Positions 23,688-32,374 of a stretch of 64,000 nucleotides of DNA are shown here, in pieces. The stretch spans positions 1-64,000 of the forward strand of contig CBDCIS010000005.1 of assembly GCA_965217565.1 (NCBI GenBank), read 5' to 3'. Within the stretch, counting starts at the first letter, position 1, and the number at the start of each line of letters is the position of its first letter. This DNA is from CBDCIS01 sp965217565. Lineage in GTDB: Bacteria > Chloroflexota > Dehalococcoidia > Lucifugimonadales > CATOSD01. The notes beneath the pieces are model-generated. The model did not search any database. It worked only from the letters and a program-made list of their open reading frames with translations, and was not told the origin of the DNA. A program made the translations under genes and the position numbers.

Positions 23688-25127
23688 TCAGGAGTCGTCT
23701 CCCACGCGGTCTGGCGCCGGCGGGGGACAACCACGAGGGATCGTCCCTACAGGGGAGTATTGGCGTTTTCTGGCGAACGAGGTCGCCGCGCCAAGCATCT
23801 GCGTTATGGGGAAGGGGTTGTCGGGGCCGCTCCCGGGTCTCCTGGAGAACAGAATCAGAATCGCGCCGGCGAGCGCGCAGAAGGCGAACACGATAAACGG
23901 CTGGAAGTAGGAGCCGGTCTGGTCGAAGACGTAGCCCGCGTACAGGGGAGTGATGATCATGGCGACGCTGGTGGGGAGCTGCGAGACGCCCATGATGGTG
24001 GCAAACGCCTTCTGTCCGAAGTAGTCGCCGCGGATAGATGTGAGCAGCGGGCCGCGCCCACCGAAGGCGACGCCCCACAGCGCGGCGAACAGGTACGCCA
24101 TGAAGACGTTTTCCGCGTAGGCGATGACGAACAGCGACGCCGCCTGCGTCAATAGAAAAAAGCAAATCAAGGGCGGCTTGGGCAGCTTGTCGGCTATGTA
24201 GCCCGACAGGAATTGTAGCGGCAGCGCGATGAAGGTGTATGCCTGGAACACGAACCCGGCGGCGGTTAGGGACATGCCCATGTCCGTCAGCTTCGGCGTG
24301 AGGTGCAGCGACAGCGCGACGATGGAAAGTGTGGAGGACATGTGAACGATGGTCACTATCCAGAAGGCGGGCGTCTTCAGCGCCTGTCTGGCACTGAAGT
24401 CCGGTTCGTCGTCAAGGACTGTGGGCGCGCCGCCGCTCTCCTCCTTGGCGCGTCGAGGCGGCTCCGGGTCGCCGTCGGGCTGCATCCCGTAGTCGGCGGG
24501 ACGGTTGCGGATTATCCTGGAGAATGGCAGCACTATCGCCACGAGGAAGACGCCAATGGCGAGGATGACGGGGCGGAATCCCTGGTTGTCCACGAAGTAG
24601 TTGAGGGCGAACAGCAGGAAGCCGCCGAAGTGTATTCCGGACATGGCGGTCGCCATGGCGAAGGAACGCTGCCGCGAGAACCAGTTGTTCACCATCGACA
24701 TCATGGTCAGCCATCCGCCCAGCCCAGACCCTATCGTGATGATGGCGAAGGCCGCGTAGAACTGCGGAATCGCGGGGATGGGCAGGCCGAACAGCTCCAC
24801 GCCGTAGCGCACCTGCGACAAGAGTATGAACCCCAGCCCCATCATGGTGAAGCCGATCATGAACATGCGGCGGTTGCCAAAGCGGTCTATCAGGTAGCCC
24901 TCTATCGGCCCGATGGCGGCTCCCTGTATGCGGGAGAAGGCGAACGCGCCCGAAAGCACCGTGCGGTTCCACCCGAACAACCTGTTGAGCGCAACCAGGT
25001 ACGTTCCCATGGCCTGGAACACGCATAGGGACATGAGGGTCAGCATGAAGCTCGCCACGCCGACCAGCCACCAGCCGTAGAAGACACCGCGTGGGCGAAC
25101 TCGTGAGATGGGAAGCCGCAATCGCAT
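23688..25127 (-). CDS. MFS transporter
   Basis: A 479-residue major facilitator protein with twelve predicted membrane segments, the loop 2-3 motif GYLIDRFGNRRMF, and a long cytoplasmic loop between the two halves (RNRPADYGMQPDGD...). It resembles monocarboxylate/oxalate-formate antiporter types, but the substrate is unknown. The last about 25 residues (VGTIPRGCPPPAP and on) are encoded by a dispersed repeat (23727-23750) and are unlikely to be ancestral. It is followed 2 bp later by the HExxH protein gene. Confidence 0.87.
   Translation of the reverse strand: MRLRLPISRVRPRGVFYGWWLVGVASFMLTLMSLCVFQAMGTYLVALNRLFGWNRTVLSGAFAFSRIQGAAIGPIEGYLIDRFGNRRMFMIGFTMMGLGFILLSQVRYGVELFGLPIPAIPQFYAAFAIITIGSGLGGWLTMMSMVNNWFSRQRSFAMATAMSGIHFGGFLLFALNYFVDNQGFRPVILAIGVFLVAIVLPFSRIIRNRPADYGMQPDGDPEPPRRAKEESGGAPTVLDDEPDFSARQALKTPAFWIVTIVHMSSTLSIVALSLHLTPKLTDMGMSLTAAGFVFQAYTFIALPLQFLSGYIADKLPKPPLICFFLLTQAASLFVIAYAENVFMAYLFAALWGVAFGGRGPLLTSIRGDYFGQKAFATIMGVSQLPTSVAMIITPLYAGYVFDQTGSYFQPFIVFAFCALAGAILILFSRRPGSGPDNPFPITQMLGAATSFARKRQYSPVGTIPRGCPPPAPDRVGDDS
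23727..23750. repeat. Dispersed repeat unit inside the MFS gene 3' end
   Basis: ACCACGAGGGATCGTCCCTA; related to 30463-30486 and 5829-5850. It has been translated into the C-terminal tail of the MFS protein, shifting or extending the original stop. Confidence 0.6.
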
Positions 25128-25196
25128 AGGAAGAAGTGTACCAGATTAGTTGGCGCAGTATGTCAGCGGTCAGCGGGGTTGGCGGGCTGCACTGCT

Positions 25197-26174
25197 TTAG
25201 CGCGTGTTTCGGGGGTGCAGCAGCTCGCCTCGGCTGACGCCCATACGGAGGCGGCCGTACTCGGAGCTGAGTTCCGCTCCCGCTATGACGATCAGGCTGC
25301 TCAGGTAAGTCCAGAGGAGCAGCACTATGACGGGCGCGAGGGAGCCGTACACGCTGTCGAAGCGCGCGAAGCCGTTGAGGTAGGCGATGAACAGGTTCTT
25401 GGCAAGCTCGAACACCGCCGCGCCAACCAGCGCACCCGGCCAGATGAAACGCCAATAGGTCTTGGTGTTGGGCGTGAACTTGTAAAGGAGGAGGAAGACG
25501 CTGAGGGTCAACACAAATGAGGTTCCCTGGAGAAACACGCTTCCAAGGCTGTTGATGAGAAAGTCCGCCTGGGGCGAATCGAGCTCCGCGAACCTTGCCG
25601 ACGCGCGAACGAGGGCAGCCGCGCCGAGTGACAGCATGAACAGCGCGCCGACGCCCGCCGCCATGATGAGCTGGCGCGTTTTGCTCAAGTAGAAAGGGCG
25701 GTCCTGATGCACGTCCCACGCCCGGTTCACCGCGCGATTCACCGCGCCGAAAACCGCGCTCGCGGACCAGAACAGGCCCAGCGCGGCGAACACGGTGACC
25801 GCGCCTCTCAGGTTGAGCAGAACCTCGATGTTGTCGCTGACAAGCGCTTCTGAGCCGGGCAGGTAGTCGGTGATGAACCGCGTGACGCCGTCCGTTACAG
25901 GCTCGCCAGGGGCATCCGGGTTGGGGCGTAAGTCGGTGAAGAAGCTGAACAGGGCTATCAGTCCCAGCAACAGGGGAAACAGGGAAAACAGCGCGTAGTA
26001 GGCGACGCCGGCCGCCATGTGCGTGGCGTCGTCGTCAGACATCTCCTTGACAGTGCGCACGACGAGGTTGATTATGAAGACCCCTGTCAAGCGCTTCCCA
26101 ATCGCCCGCCCGCGTCTCCTGGCCTTCGCTGCCAGCAGCCGCGCCAGCCTGAACCTCGAACTAAACGCCGTCAT
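25197..26174 (-). CDS. YihY/BrkB-family membrane protein
   Basis: A 325-residue protein with about six membrane segments. MAAGVAYYALFSLFPLLLGLIAL and the late SVYGSLAPVIVLLLWTYLSS are the signature regions of the YihY/virulence factor BrkB family. The family was once misnamed ribonuclease BN; its true role is unclear. ATG at 26174 has no strong ribosome-binding site. It is separate from the neighbouring MFS and aldolase genes but on the same strand. Confidence 0.9.
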   Translation of the reverse strand: MTAFSSRFRLARLLAAKARRRGRAIGKRLTGVFIINLVVRTVKEMSDDDATHMAAGVAYYALFSLFPLLLGLIALFSFFTDLRPNPDAPGEPVTDGVTRFITDYLPGSEALVSDNIEVLLNLRGAVTVFAALGLFWSASAVFGAVNRAVNRAWDVHQDRPFYLSKTRQLIMAAGVGALFMLSLGAAALVRASARFAELDSPQADFLINSLGSVFLQGTSFVLTLSVFLLLYKFTPNTKTYWRFIWPGALVGAAVFELAKNLFIAYLNGFARFDSVYGSLAPVIVLLLWTYLSSLIVIAGAELSSEYGRLRMGVSRGELLHPRNTR

Positions 26175-26248
26175 GTGGAATCGAAAGCCGTCCGCCGACC
26201 GGGAGACGTGAACCTGGAACGGCTGTCCTGCCGCGGCGCTGCCCGCTT

Positions 26249-27373
26249 CTAGCCGAGGGCCTCGCTGAAGGCCGAGAAGATGGCATCGTTGGTTTGCCTC
26301 AGTATGGTTGTGTTCACGGTGAGAAGGAGCCGCCGCGGGTTGGCCTCCTGGGGATAGACGAACACGTTGCGCTCGGAAAGGGCCGAAACCAGGCGTTCAA
26401 CGTCAACCTCGGACGCGAACTCGACCGGGAAGATGTTGGAGCCGTGCTCGAAGCTCTTCACGCTGATGGCGGGCAGTGTGCTCAGCATGTCGAATAGCGC
26501 CCCGGCCTGTTTCATTGCCGCGCCGAATCGCTCCTCGAAGCCCTCCATGCCTCTAAGGGCCGGCGCAGCCGCCATGTACGCCGCGGGCAGACCGCCGCCG
26601 AACAGCCGCCGCTCGTGGTAGAGGCCCTCGACGAAAGCGGAGCTTCCCGCGAGCGCGGCGCCGAATGGCGCGCCAAAGTACTTGTACAGCGAGACGTAGG
26701 TGGTGTCGAAGAGCGCGGCGTATTCGCTGGGACTGACGCCCGTGGCCGCCGACATCATGTAGAGCCTCGCGCCGTCGAGGTGCGTCGGTATGCCACGCTC
26801 CCGACAGAAGCCGGTTATCTCACGCATCACGTCATAGGGGACTACCTGGCCGTCCTGACGCCGCACGGGGCTCTCTATTACCACCGCGCCTATCTCGTTC
26901 AATACCCTGCCGCTGACCGACATCGTAACAGCCTCGCTCAACTCGTCGAGCGTGAAGTGGGGGCGGTCCTTGGCCAGGGGAACGAGGTTGATCCCGCTCA
27001 GCCTAGTAACGCTATCGCCGGTGTCGTTGTAGATATGACTCTGTTCCTGGATTACCGCCCTGGGCTTCACGCCGCAGTGCCTTCTGATAGCCAGGTGGTT
27101 GGCGAGCGTTCCCGTGGGCATGAAGATGGCGGCCTCCTGGCCGAGCATCTCCGCGAACCGCCGCTCCAGCGCCTCGACCGTTCCGCCCAGGGAGTAGTTG
27201 TCCGGCTCCAGACCAACGGCGGCGTCGAACTCCGATAACTGGCGCAGCAGACCTCGAGGCGTTTTTGGCTCGCCGTCTCCCCTAAAGACGACGGAGTTCT
27301 CGTCGGGCGAGTTCGCGGGCTGGAGCGGCGCGACCTCCGCGACAGCTACGTTGTCCTGGCGTGTGGCGTTCAT
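26249..27373 (-). CDS. PLP-dependent threonine aldolase-like enzyme
   Basis: A 374-residue fold-type I PLP enzyme of the beta-eliminating lyase/threonine aldolase family. MPTGTLANHLAIR, HLDGARLYM and the Schiff-base Lys in YVSLYKYFGAPFGA are recognisable. Threonine aldolases cleave threonine to glycine and acetaldehyde; related enzymes are tryptophanase-like, so substrate is uncertain. The N-terminal 30 residues are not conserved. GGAGG precedes the ATG at 27373. Confidence 0.85.
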   Translation of the reverse strand: MNATRQDNVAVAEVAPLQPANSPDENSVVFRGDGEPKTPRGLLRQLSEFDAAVGLEPDNYSLGGTVEALERRFAEMLGQEAAIFMPTGTLANHLAIRRHCGVKPRAVIQEQSHIYNDTGDSVTRLSGINLVPLAKDRPHFTLDELSEAVTMSVSGRVLNEIGAVVIESPVRRQDGQVVPYDVMREITGFCRERGIPTHLDGARLYMMSAATGVSPSEYAALFDTTYVSLYKYFGAPFGAALAGSSAFVEGLYHERRLFGGGLPAAYMAAAPALRGMEGFEERFGAAMKQAGALFDMLSTLPAISVKSFEHGSNIFPVEFASEVDVERLVSALSERNVFVYPQEANPRRLLLTVNTTILRQTNDAIFSAFSEALG

Positions 27374-27570
27374 AGGTGTCCTCCATCGTGGCGGCGCGCG
27401 GGGCGCGCCTATGACGCGATAATACGCAACGCCCTGGCGGGTGTCAACACGACGGGTGTGTGTGATGCTGCATCAAGAGTCATTTCCCAAGTGCGTAATT
27501 TTGTGACATTTTATGACATTTCATAGCTGGAGCCTGTGGTTATCGGGACCAGGGCTGTTGAGTTGCGCGG

Positions 27571-28794
27571 TCACAGCGGCGGCAGGTTCATCTCCTCGCG
27601 CGCCTCGTTGATCGTCATGATGCCGGAGCTTACGTAGGTCTGGCGGCGCGACGCTTTGTCGTTCTCGCTCTCCTTGAGCGCCTCCACGACGCTGAGATCG
27701 AACTCGACGAACAGCGACGGGTCGCCGAAGTTGGGCAGCAGATTCCGCTGCAAAGCCTCCTGGTAGAAGGTAAGCTGCGGCACGATAGTGTCCTCCCAGA
27801 ACACCCTGCGGGCCGTCCGGAAGTTGGAGAAGGTGATGCGTTCGGTGTCGCCCATCATCGGCTTTGGCACGCCGTACACGCGGGCCGCGTCTTCCAGGCT
27901 CCACCGCAGGCTCTGGACGTACTCCATCTCCTTGGGGCTGAAGCCCAGGTTGGTGGCCTTCATGCCTCTGCCGAGCAGCGCCGGGCGGCGTACCTTTTCG
28001 ACCCCTCTGTACCGCGACTCCCAGCGCTCGTAGAACTCCTTCAACTCGGAGTCGGTCGGCGTGTCCATGTTCTCTATTATCATGCCGGGCGTGCTGTCGT
28101 TGCTCAGGTTGTTGCGGTTGGCCCGCAGCGCTTCCAACCCCATGTCCGCCGACAGGCGCAGCGGCGCGATGGGGGACAGGCCGGCGTACTCGTCCAGCGG
28201 GTTGAAGTAGCGAATCCAAACCACATCCTCGGCGACGTATGGTATGAGCCGCTGGCCCTGTCCCACGTAAACGAACCCCTTGACGTACCTGTCGGGGTCC
28301 GGGACCACCCGCATCCTGTCCGAGCGCAGCGGCCAAATCTCGATCACCCGGCCCTCCTCGTCGCGCTCAAGGCCCCAGTAGGACGAACCCCAGAGTCCCA
28401 GCGAGGTCTCCGTCGCCCGCCAGAGGTCTCCGCGAGTCCAGAAGGGATTGGGGCCGTCGAGCAGTCGCTGGACGGGATGGTCCGGCGCCACAGGCTCGCC
28501 CCCGTGGCGTTGGCGCGGCGCGGACCCGCCGGTTTCGCCGTGGCTCTCCCGCCGATAGACGCTGAGCGGCACGCGCGTGATGGCGTCCTGCCGCACCCTG
28601 ATGGCCGCATAGACCAGAGCTGAGCGGGGGTAGTATTCGCCGTAGGACAGCGGGGTCCACGCCTGTGTTAGGCCCAACCCTCGCTCCCAACTGTCGCTCA
28701 ACGCGGGAGCGGCGCGGTTGGCCCGTCTGCGGCGCGATGGCGTTCGCGCTCCCACCGCCGCGAATGCGCTCGATAGCGTCTGTTTCAAACCCAT
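27571..28794 (-). CDS. Phage portal protein (HK97-type)
   Basis: A 407-residue portal protein, the dodecameric ring through which phage DNA enters the capsid. SALVYAAIRVRQDAITRVPL, the central GLSPIAPLR and the late GVPKPMMGDTERITFSNF and IMTINEAREEMNLPP are typical. It overlaps the terminase gene by 10 bp and is transcribed from it. No protease, capsid or tail genes follow, so this is a remnant or a domesticated pair. After the TGA at 27571-27573 the frame continues for 18 sense codons, so a short tail may have been lost. Confidence 0.88.
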   Translation of the reverse strand: MGLKQTLSSAFAAVGARTPSRRRRANRAAPALSDSWERGLGLTQAWTPLSYGEYYPRSALVYAAIRVRQDAITRVPLSVYRRESHGETGGSAPRQRHGGEPVAPDHPVQRLLDGPNPFWTRGDLWRATETSLGLWGSSYWGLERDEEGRVIEIWPLRSDRMRVVPDPDRYVKGFVYVGQGQRLIPYVAEDVVWIRYFNPLDEYAGLSPIAPLRLSADMGLEALRANRNNLSNDSTPGMIIENMDTPTDSELKEFYERWESRYRGVEKVRRPALLGRGMKATNLGFSPKEMEYVQSLRWSLEDAARVYGVPKPMMGDTERITFSNFRTARRVFWEDTIVPQLTFYQEALQRNLLPNFGDPSLFVEFDLSVVEALKESENDKASRRQTYVSSGIMTINEAREEMNLPPL

Positions 28795-30146
28795 ATCTTG
28801 ACTCCTCTCCCGATCGTGGCAAAGGTCATCGCCAGCGCGTCCGCCTCATCGGGCGATCGGGCCATCTTTCGCTTGCTACCAAGCGCTATCTGGCCGTTGT
28901 CCAGGACCTCATACGCGCGACTGGACACCTGCCCAATCAGCGCTCCGTCGTCATCGGTGTCCAACGTCTCCGCGAGGTAGCGCTTTCGCATCTCCCACCA
29001 CACCTCGGCGGTCCGATTGGCGAAATGCTTGTTGTCATCGGCCTTCTGGCCCGAGATGAACGGCATCAGCCGTGTGTGGCGCAGTCCCATCTCCCTGAGC
29101 CTATCGACCACGCCCGCGCCGATGCCGGTGTCATCTACCACGACCGTCTCGGCCTCGTGTTCGTCGCAGTAGCTCTTGAGGAAGTTGGCCGTCTCCATGG
29201 TGTCATGGCCGCTGGTTCGCCACACGATGCGCGCGACGTTCCCCTGCCGTCGCATGACCACCGTCTTGTCGTGTCCGTGGCGGGCCACGTCGCAGGCCAC
29301 GATCAGCGGTCCGTCCGCCTCCATGCTTCGCTTGCCGGCCGCGGCGGCCGCCCACAGCGGCACTACTATGCCGTCCAGGTTGTCGGGAAACTCCCCCAGC
29401 ACCGCGCCGATATACAGGGGATTGTCCTCGCCCCACTCGTCTTTGCGGTCGTCGATGTCCCGCTGGTTGATCATGCCCTCTACGTCCGCCGCGCCGACCT
29501 TCAGGTTGGGGGTGTCGAAAGCGCTAATCTGGACGGTGGCGTACAGGTGTTTCATGGTGTGGTGCGAGTCATAGAACGCGCCGGCGGTCACGAACGGGTT
29601 GCCGGTCATCAGCAGCCGCAGGGGGTTCAGGCGGCGTATGGCATCGACATCGGGGGAGCGCATCGCGTGCGCCTCCGTGATTACGACGAGCAGGTTGGGC
29701 GAGTGGAACCCCTGCAGGTTGTAGGGCGAGTTGGTGGCGAAACCCAGGGCAAAGTTCTGCGTGCCGACCTCGTAGCGCGAGGTGCGGAACATCCGACCGC
29801 CCAGCGCGTCCGCGGCGCCGCCGTGCGCGACCCTCATCTCGTTCCAGACGATGTCGTCCACCTGGCGAGTGGTCGGCCCCGTCACGATGACCTTCGCAGG
29901 CTCCCTGGAGTGCAGCCACCACAGCACGGAGCGTGCCGCTGCCCAGTCTTTACCGGAGCCGTTGCAGCTGACGACGGAGACGCGGCGCGACGAGGCCACC
30001 GCGCCCAGAATCTCGACCTGCTTGTCGTATGGACTCTCGCGCAGCACCTCGCGGACGAACGCGACGGGGTCCCGACCGCGGTCGATATAGGATTTTCCAC
30101 GCGGAGACGCCAGCCTGTCCTCGTTGGACGATATTACATTTCGCAT
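28785..30146 (-). CDS. Phage terminase large subunit
   Basis: A 453-residue DNA-packaging motor. The ATPase has Walker A-like CNGSGKDWAAA and a Walker B-like LLVVITEAHA; the RNase H-like nuclease has VACDVARHGHDKTV, VVVDDTGIGAGVVD and SPDEADALAM with acidic catalytic residues. All seem intact. No small subunit is seen upstream. It is followed by the portal gene with a 10-bp overlap. Isolated terminase-portal pairs occur in decayed prophages and gene-transfer-agent-like clusters; the latter is only a possibility. Confidence 0.9.
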   Translation of the reverse strand: MRNVISSNEDRLASPRGKSYIDRGRDPVAFVREVLRESPYDKQVEILGAVASSRRVSVVSCNGSGKDWAAARSVLWWLHSREPAKVIVTGPTTRQVDDIVWNEMRVAHGGAADALGGRMFRTSRYEVGTQNFALGFATNSPYNLQGFHSPNLLVVITEAHAMRSPDVDAIRRLNPLRLLMTGNPFVTAGAFYDSHHTMKHLYATVQISAFDTPNLKVGAADVEGMINQRDIDDRKDEWGEDNPLYIGAVLGEFPDNLDGIVVPLWAAAAAGKRSMEADGPLIVACDVARHGHDKTVVMRRQGNVARIVWRTSGHDTMETANFLKSYCDEHEAETVVVDDTGIGAGVVDRLREMGLRHTRLMPFISGQKADDNKHFANRTAEVWWEMRKRYLAETLDTDDDGALIGQVSSRAYEVLDNGQIALGSKRKMARSPDEADALAMTFATIGRGVKIWV

Positions 30147-30387
30147 AGCGTTGTCTGATAAGCTCCCATTCGGCGCGTCCGTCCCGCCTTCGTTTCCAGG
30201 AAGATGGTCTACCGTTGGCGCGAACTGTATGGGCGGGTTTCAAACCCGCCTCCGCCGCCGTTGCGTCGTCCGCCGAGCGGGCCTTGGGCAAAGCGAAAGG
30301 GACGGCCCCCCGGCGGGGTCCGTCCCTCACGAACGATATGATAGAACAATCGTGCGTAAAATGTCAATAGCCCGGATTCTGTGTGAA

Positions 30388-30515
30388 CCTGTATCAATCT
30401 TGTAGGCGCCCAATTCGTAGAGGCGTCCCTCGTGGGCGGCCTGGGTATGATGCCCGACGCGCGCAACCACGAGGGATTGTCCCTACGGGCATCTGACCGA
30501 CTGGGTTGATACAGG
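30388..30515. repeat. MITE-like 128-bp repeat with inverted ends, copy B
   Basis: Bounded by perfect 10-bp inverted ends, CCTGTATCAA (30388-30397) and TTGATACAGG (30506-30515). Inside are CTGGGTATGATG, shared with copy A at 22896-22970, and the GAGGGATTGTCCCTAC unit. It has no coding capacity. A short left-end match also occurs at 45495-45503. Confidence 0.65.
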
Positions 30516-30683
30516 AAGGGGTTAGGGGGTGGGTGCTCGCGGTGCGGTGGGGAAGGCATGATGCCTGTTCAGACCGAGTGTGCCGACCTTGCTGAAAACG
30601 GGAGTTCTGTCAGAGGGATAGGTCATCGGTTAGAATGGGGTGGAATAGAGCGCAAAGAGGGGCTTATACTGCGTATCGGCCGA

Positions 30684-30712
30684 TTGTCAACGGCCATCGC
30701 TGAGAGTATAAT
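30684..30712 (+). promoter_or_regulatory. Sigma-70-type promoter of pdxS
   Basis: TTGTCA (30684-30689), a 17-bp spacer and a perfect TATAAT (30707-30712), 55 bp before the pdxS start. No obvious riboswitch or operator lies between. Confidence 0.75.
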
Positions 30713-30767
30713 AACGCGGTAATCCGTACACCTCGTGCACTAGCGAATCAGTTGGAGGAGGCCACGC

Positions 30768-31667
30768 ATGGCAATTGATACTAGGTCGGAGACAGGGACT
30801 TGGAGGGTCAAAGTTGGGCTTGCGCAGATGCTCAAGGGCGGCGTCATCATGGATGTGGTGACCGCTGAGCAGGCCATAATCGCCGAGAACTCGGGCGCCG
30901 TCGCCGTAATGGCGTTGGAGCGCGTACCCTCCGATATTCGCGCGGCGGGCGGCGTCGCGCGCATGTCGGACCCCTCCATGATCAAGGACATTATCGACGC
31001 GGTTACCATCCCAGTGATGGCCAAGTCCCGCATCGGCCACTTCGTGGAGGCGCAGATTCTCGAGGAGTTGGGCGTGGACTACATCGACGAGTCCGAAGTC
31101 CTTACGCCCGCCGACGAGGACAACCACGTTTACAAGCACGACTTCAAGGTGCCCTATGTCTGCGGCTGCCGGGACCTCGGCGAAGCCCTCCGCCGCATCG
31201 GTGAGGGCGCGGCGATGATACGCACAAAGGGCGAGGCGGGAACCGGCAACATCGTCGAGGCCGTTCGCCACGCCAGGAAGGTGCTCGGCGAGATTCGCCG
31301 CATCGTCGGTATGACCGAAGACGAGCTTATGGCCACCGCCAGGGACCTGAGAGCGCCCTTCGAGCTTGTGAAGGAAATCCACGACACCGGCAGACTGCCC
31401 GTCGTCAACTTCGCCGCGGGCGGCATTGCCTCGCCGGCCGACGCCGCCCTCATGATGCAGCTGGGCGTTGACGGCGTCTTCGTCGGCTCGGGCATCTTCA
31501 AGTCCCAGACTCCTCAGCTTATGGCCGAGGCTATCGTGAAGGCGACTACCCACTACAACGACCCCAAGATCCTCGTCGAGGTGTCAACCGGACTTGGCGC
31601 CGCCATGCCAGGCCTCGACGTGAGGACGATGCCCCTGGAAGAGCAGTTGGCGACAAGGGGTTGGTAG
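30768..31667 (+). CDS. pdxS: Pyridoxal 5'-phosphate synthase, synthase subunit
   Basis: A 299-residue (beta/alpha)8 enzyme that builds PLP from ribose 5-phosphate, glyceraldehyde 3-phosphate and ammonia. LAQMLKGGVIMDVV, DPSMIKDII, VMAKSRIGHFVEAQIL with the first active-site Lys, DYIDESEVLTPAD and FAAGGIASPADAALMMQLG are all conserved. GGAGGAGG precedes the ATG at 30768. The glutaminase partner pdxT starts 2 bp after its stop. PLP made here serves enzymes such as the aldolase at 26249-27373. Confidence 0.97.
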   Translation: MAIDTRSETGTWRVKVGLAQMLKGGVIMDVVTAEQAIIAENSGAVAVMALERVPSDIRAAGGVARMSDPSMIKDIIDAVTIPVMAKSRIGHFVEAQILEELGVDYIDESEVLTPADEDNHVYKHDFKVPYVCGCRDLGEALRRIGEGAAMIRTKGEAGTGNIVEAVRHARKVLGEIRRIVGMTEDELMATARDLRAPFELVKEIHDTGRLPVVNFAAGGIASPADAALMMQLGVDGVFVGSGIFKSQTPQLMAEAIVKATTHYNDPKILVEVSTGLGAAMPGLDVRTMPLEEQLATRGW

Positions 31668-31668
31668 A

Positions 31669-32250
31669 TTGCCGAAACTGGGCATCTTAGCCATTCAGGG
31701 AGACTTCCTGGAGCACCGGGAGGCGCTGGACCGCCTCGGGGTGGAGTCGGTCGAGATTCGTCTGCCGCGCCAGTTGGACGATATTGACGGCCTCATCATC
31801 CCAGGCGGGGAAAGCACTACCATCGTCCAGCTTATCGACATCTACGATTTCAGGGAGCCTCTGAGACGGAAGGCGAAGGCTGGAATGCCGGTGTGGGGAA
31901 CCTGTGCCGGCATGATAGTCATATCGGACAGGCTGACCGATCACAGGCCCGAACCTCTGGGCCTGATGAACATCGAGGTGAGCCGCAATGCCTTTGGGCG
32001 CCAGGTCGATAGCTTCGAGACCGACCTCGAGATGCGCGACCTCGAGGGACCGCCGTTTCGCGCAGTGTTCATACGCGCGCCGGTGGTCAACAGCATGGGA
32101 GAGGGCGTCAGGGTGCTGGCAACCGTGAACGGAGGCCGTCCCGTCGCGGTGCGGCAGGGCAAGATGCTGGCTACCTCCTTTCATCCGGAACTCACCGACG
32201 ACAGCAGGGTGCACGAATTGTTCGTCAGGATCGTCGAAGGCACCGCCTAG
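31669..32250 (+). CDS. pdxT: Pyridoxal 5'-phosphate synthase, glutaminase subunit
   Basis: A 193-residue class I glutamine amidotransferase that delivers ammonia to PdxS. LGILAIQGDFLEH, the PGGESTTI oxyanion region, the nucleophile Cys in GTCAGMIV and the His/Glu pair in FHPELTDD complete the triad. The start is TTG at 31669, almost touching pdxS, so translation is probably coupled. Length is normal for the family. Confidence 0.96.
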   Translation: MPKLGILAIQGDFLEHREALDRLGVESVEIRLPRQLDDIDGLIIPGGESTTIVQLIDIYDFREPLRRKAKAGMPVWGTCAGMIVISDRLTDHRPEPLGLMNIEVSRNAFGRQVDSFETDLEMRDLEGPPFRAVFIRAPVVNSMGEGVRVLATVNGGRPVAVRQGKMLATSFHPELTDDSRVHELFVRIVEGTA

Positions 32251-32374
32251 CCCAGCCCTTACCTCGAGGCCCGTGTCGGCTAAGGGTGGGCGGTTGTCGC
32301 CCTCGCCCCGTGCCCGCAACGGGCAGGCGGGCATGTCTCGGGAGTAGAGGCGATACTGGGGTGTGATCCCGGTC

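Larger units (their letters stand above)
30147..30767. other. Intergenic region between terminase and pdxS
   Basis: No gene is supported in this 620-bp stretch. It holds a palindrome GGCGGGTTT-C-AAACCCGCC (30232-30250), a hairpin GGGACGG...CCGTCCC (about 30300-30327), a 128-bp inverted-repeat element (30388-30515) and the pdxS promoter (30684-30712). The terminase start probably marks the left limit of foreign DNA. Confidence 0.7.

Noticed and set aside
30300..30327. GGGACGG/CCGTCCC hairpin as a terminator
   Set aside because: No gene ends nearby and there is no T-run; more likely a repeat.
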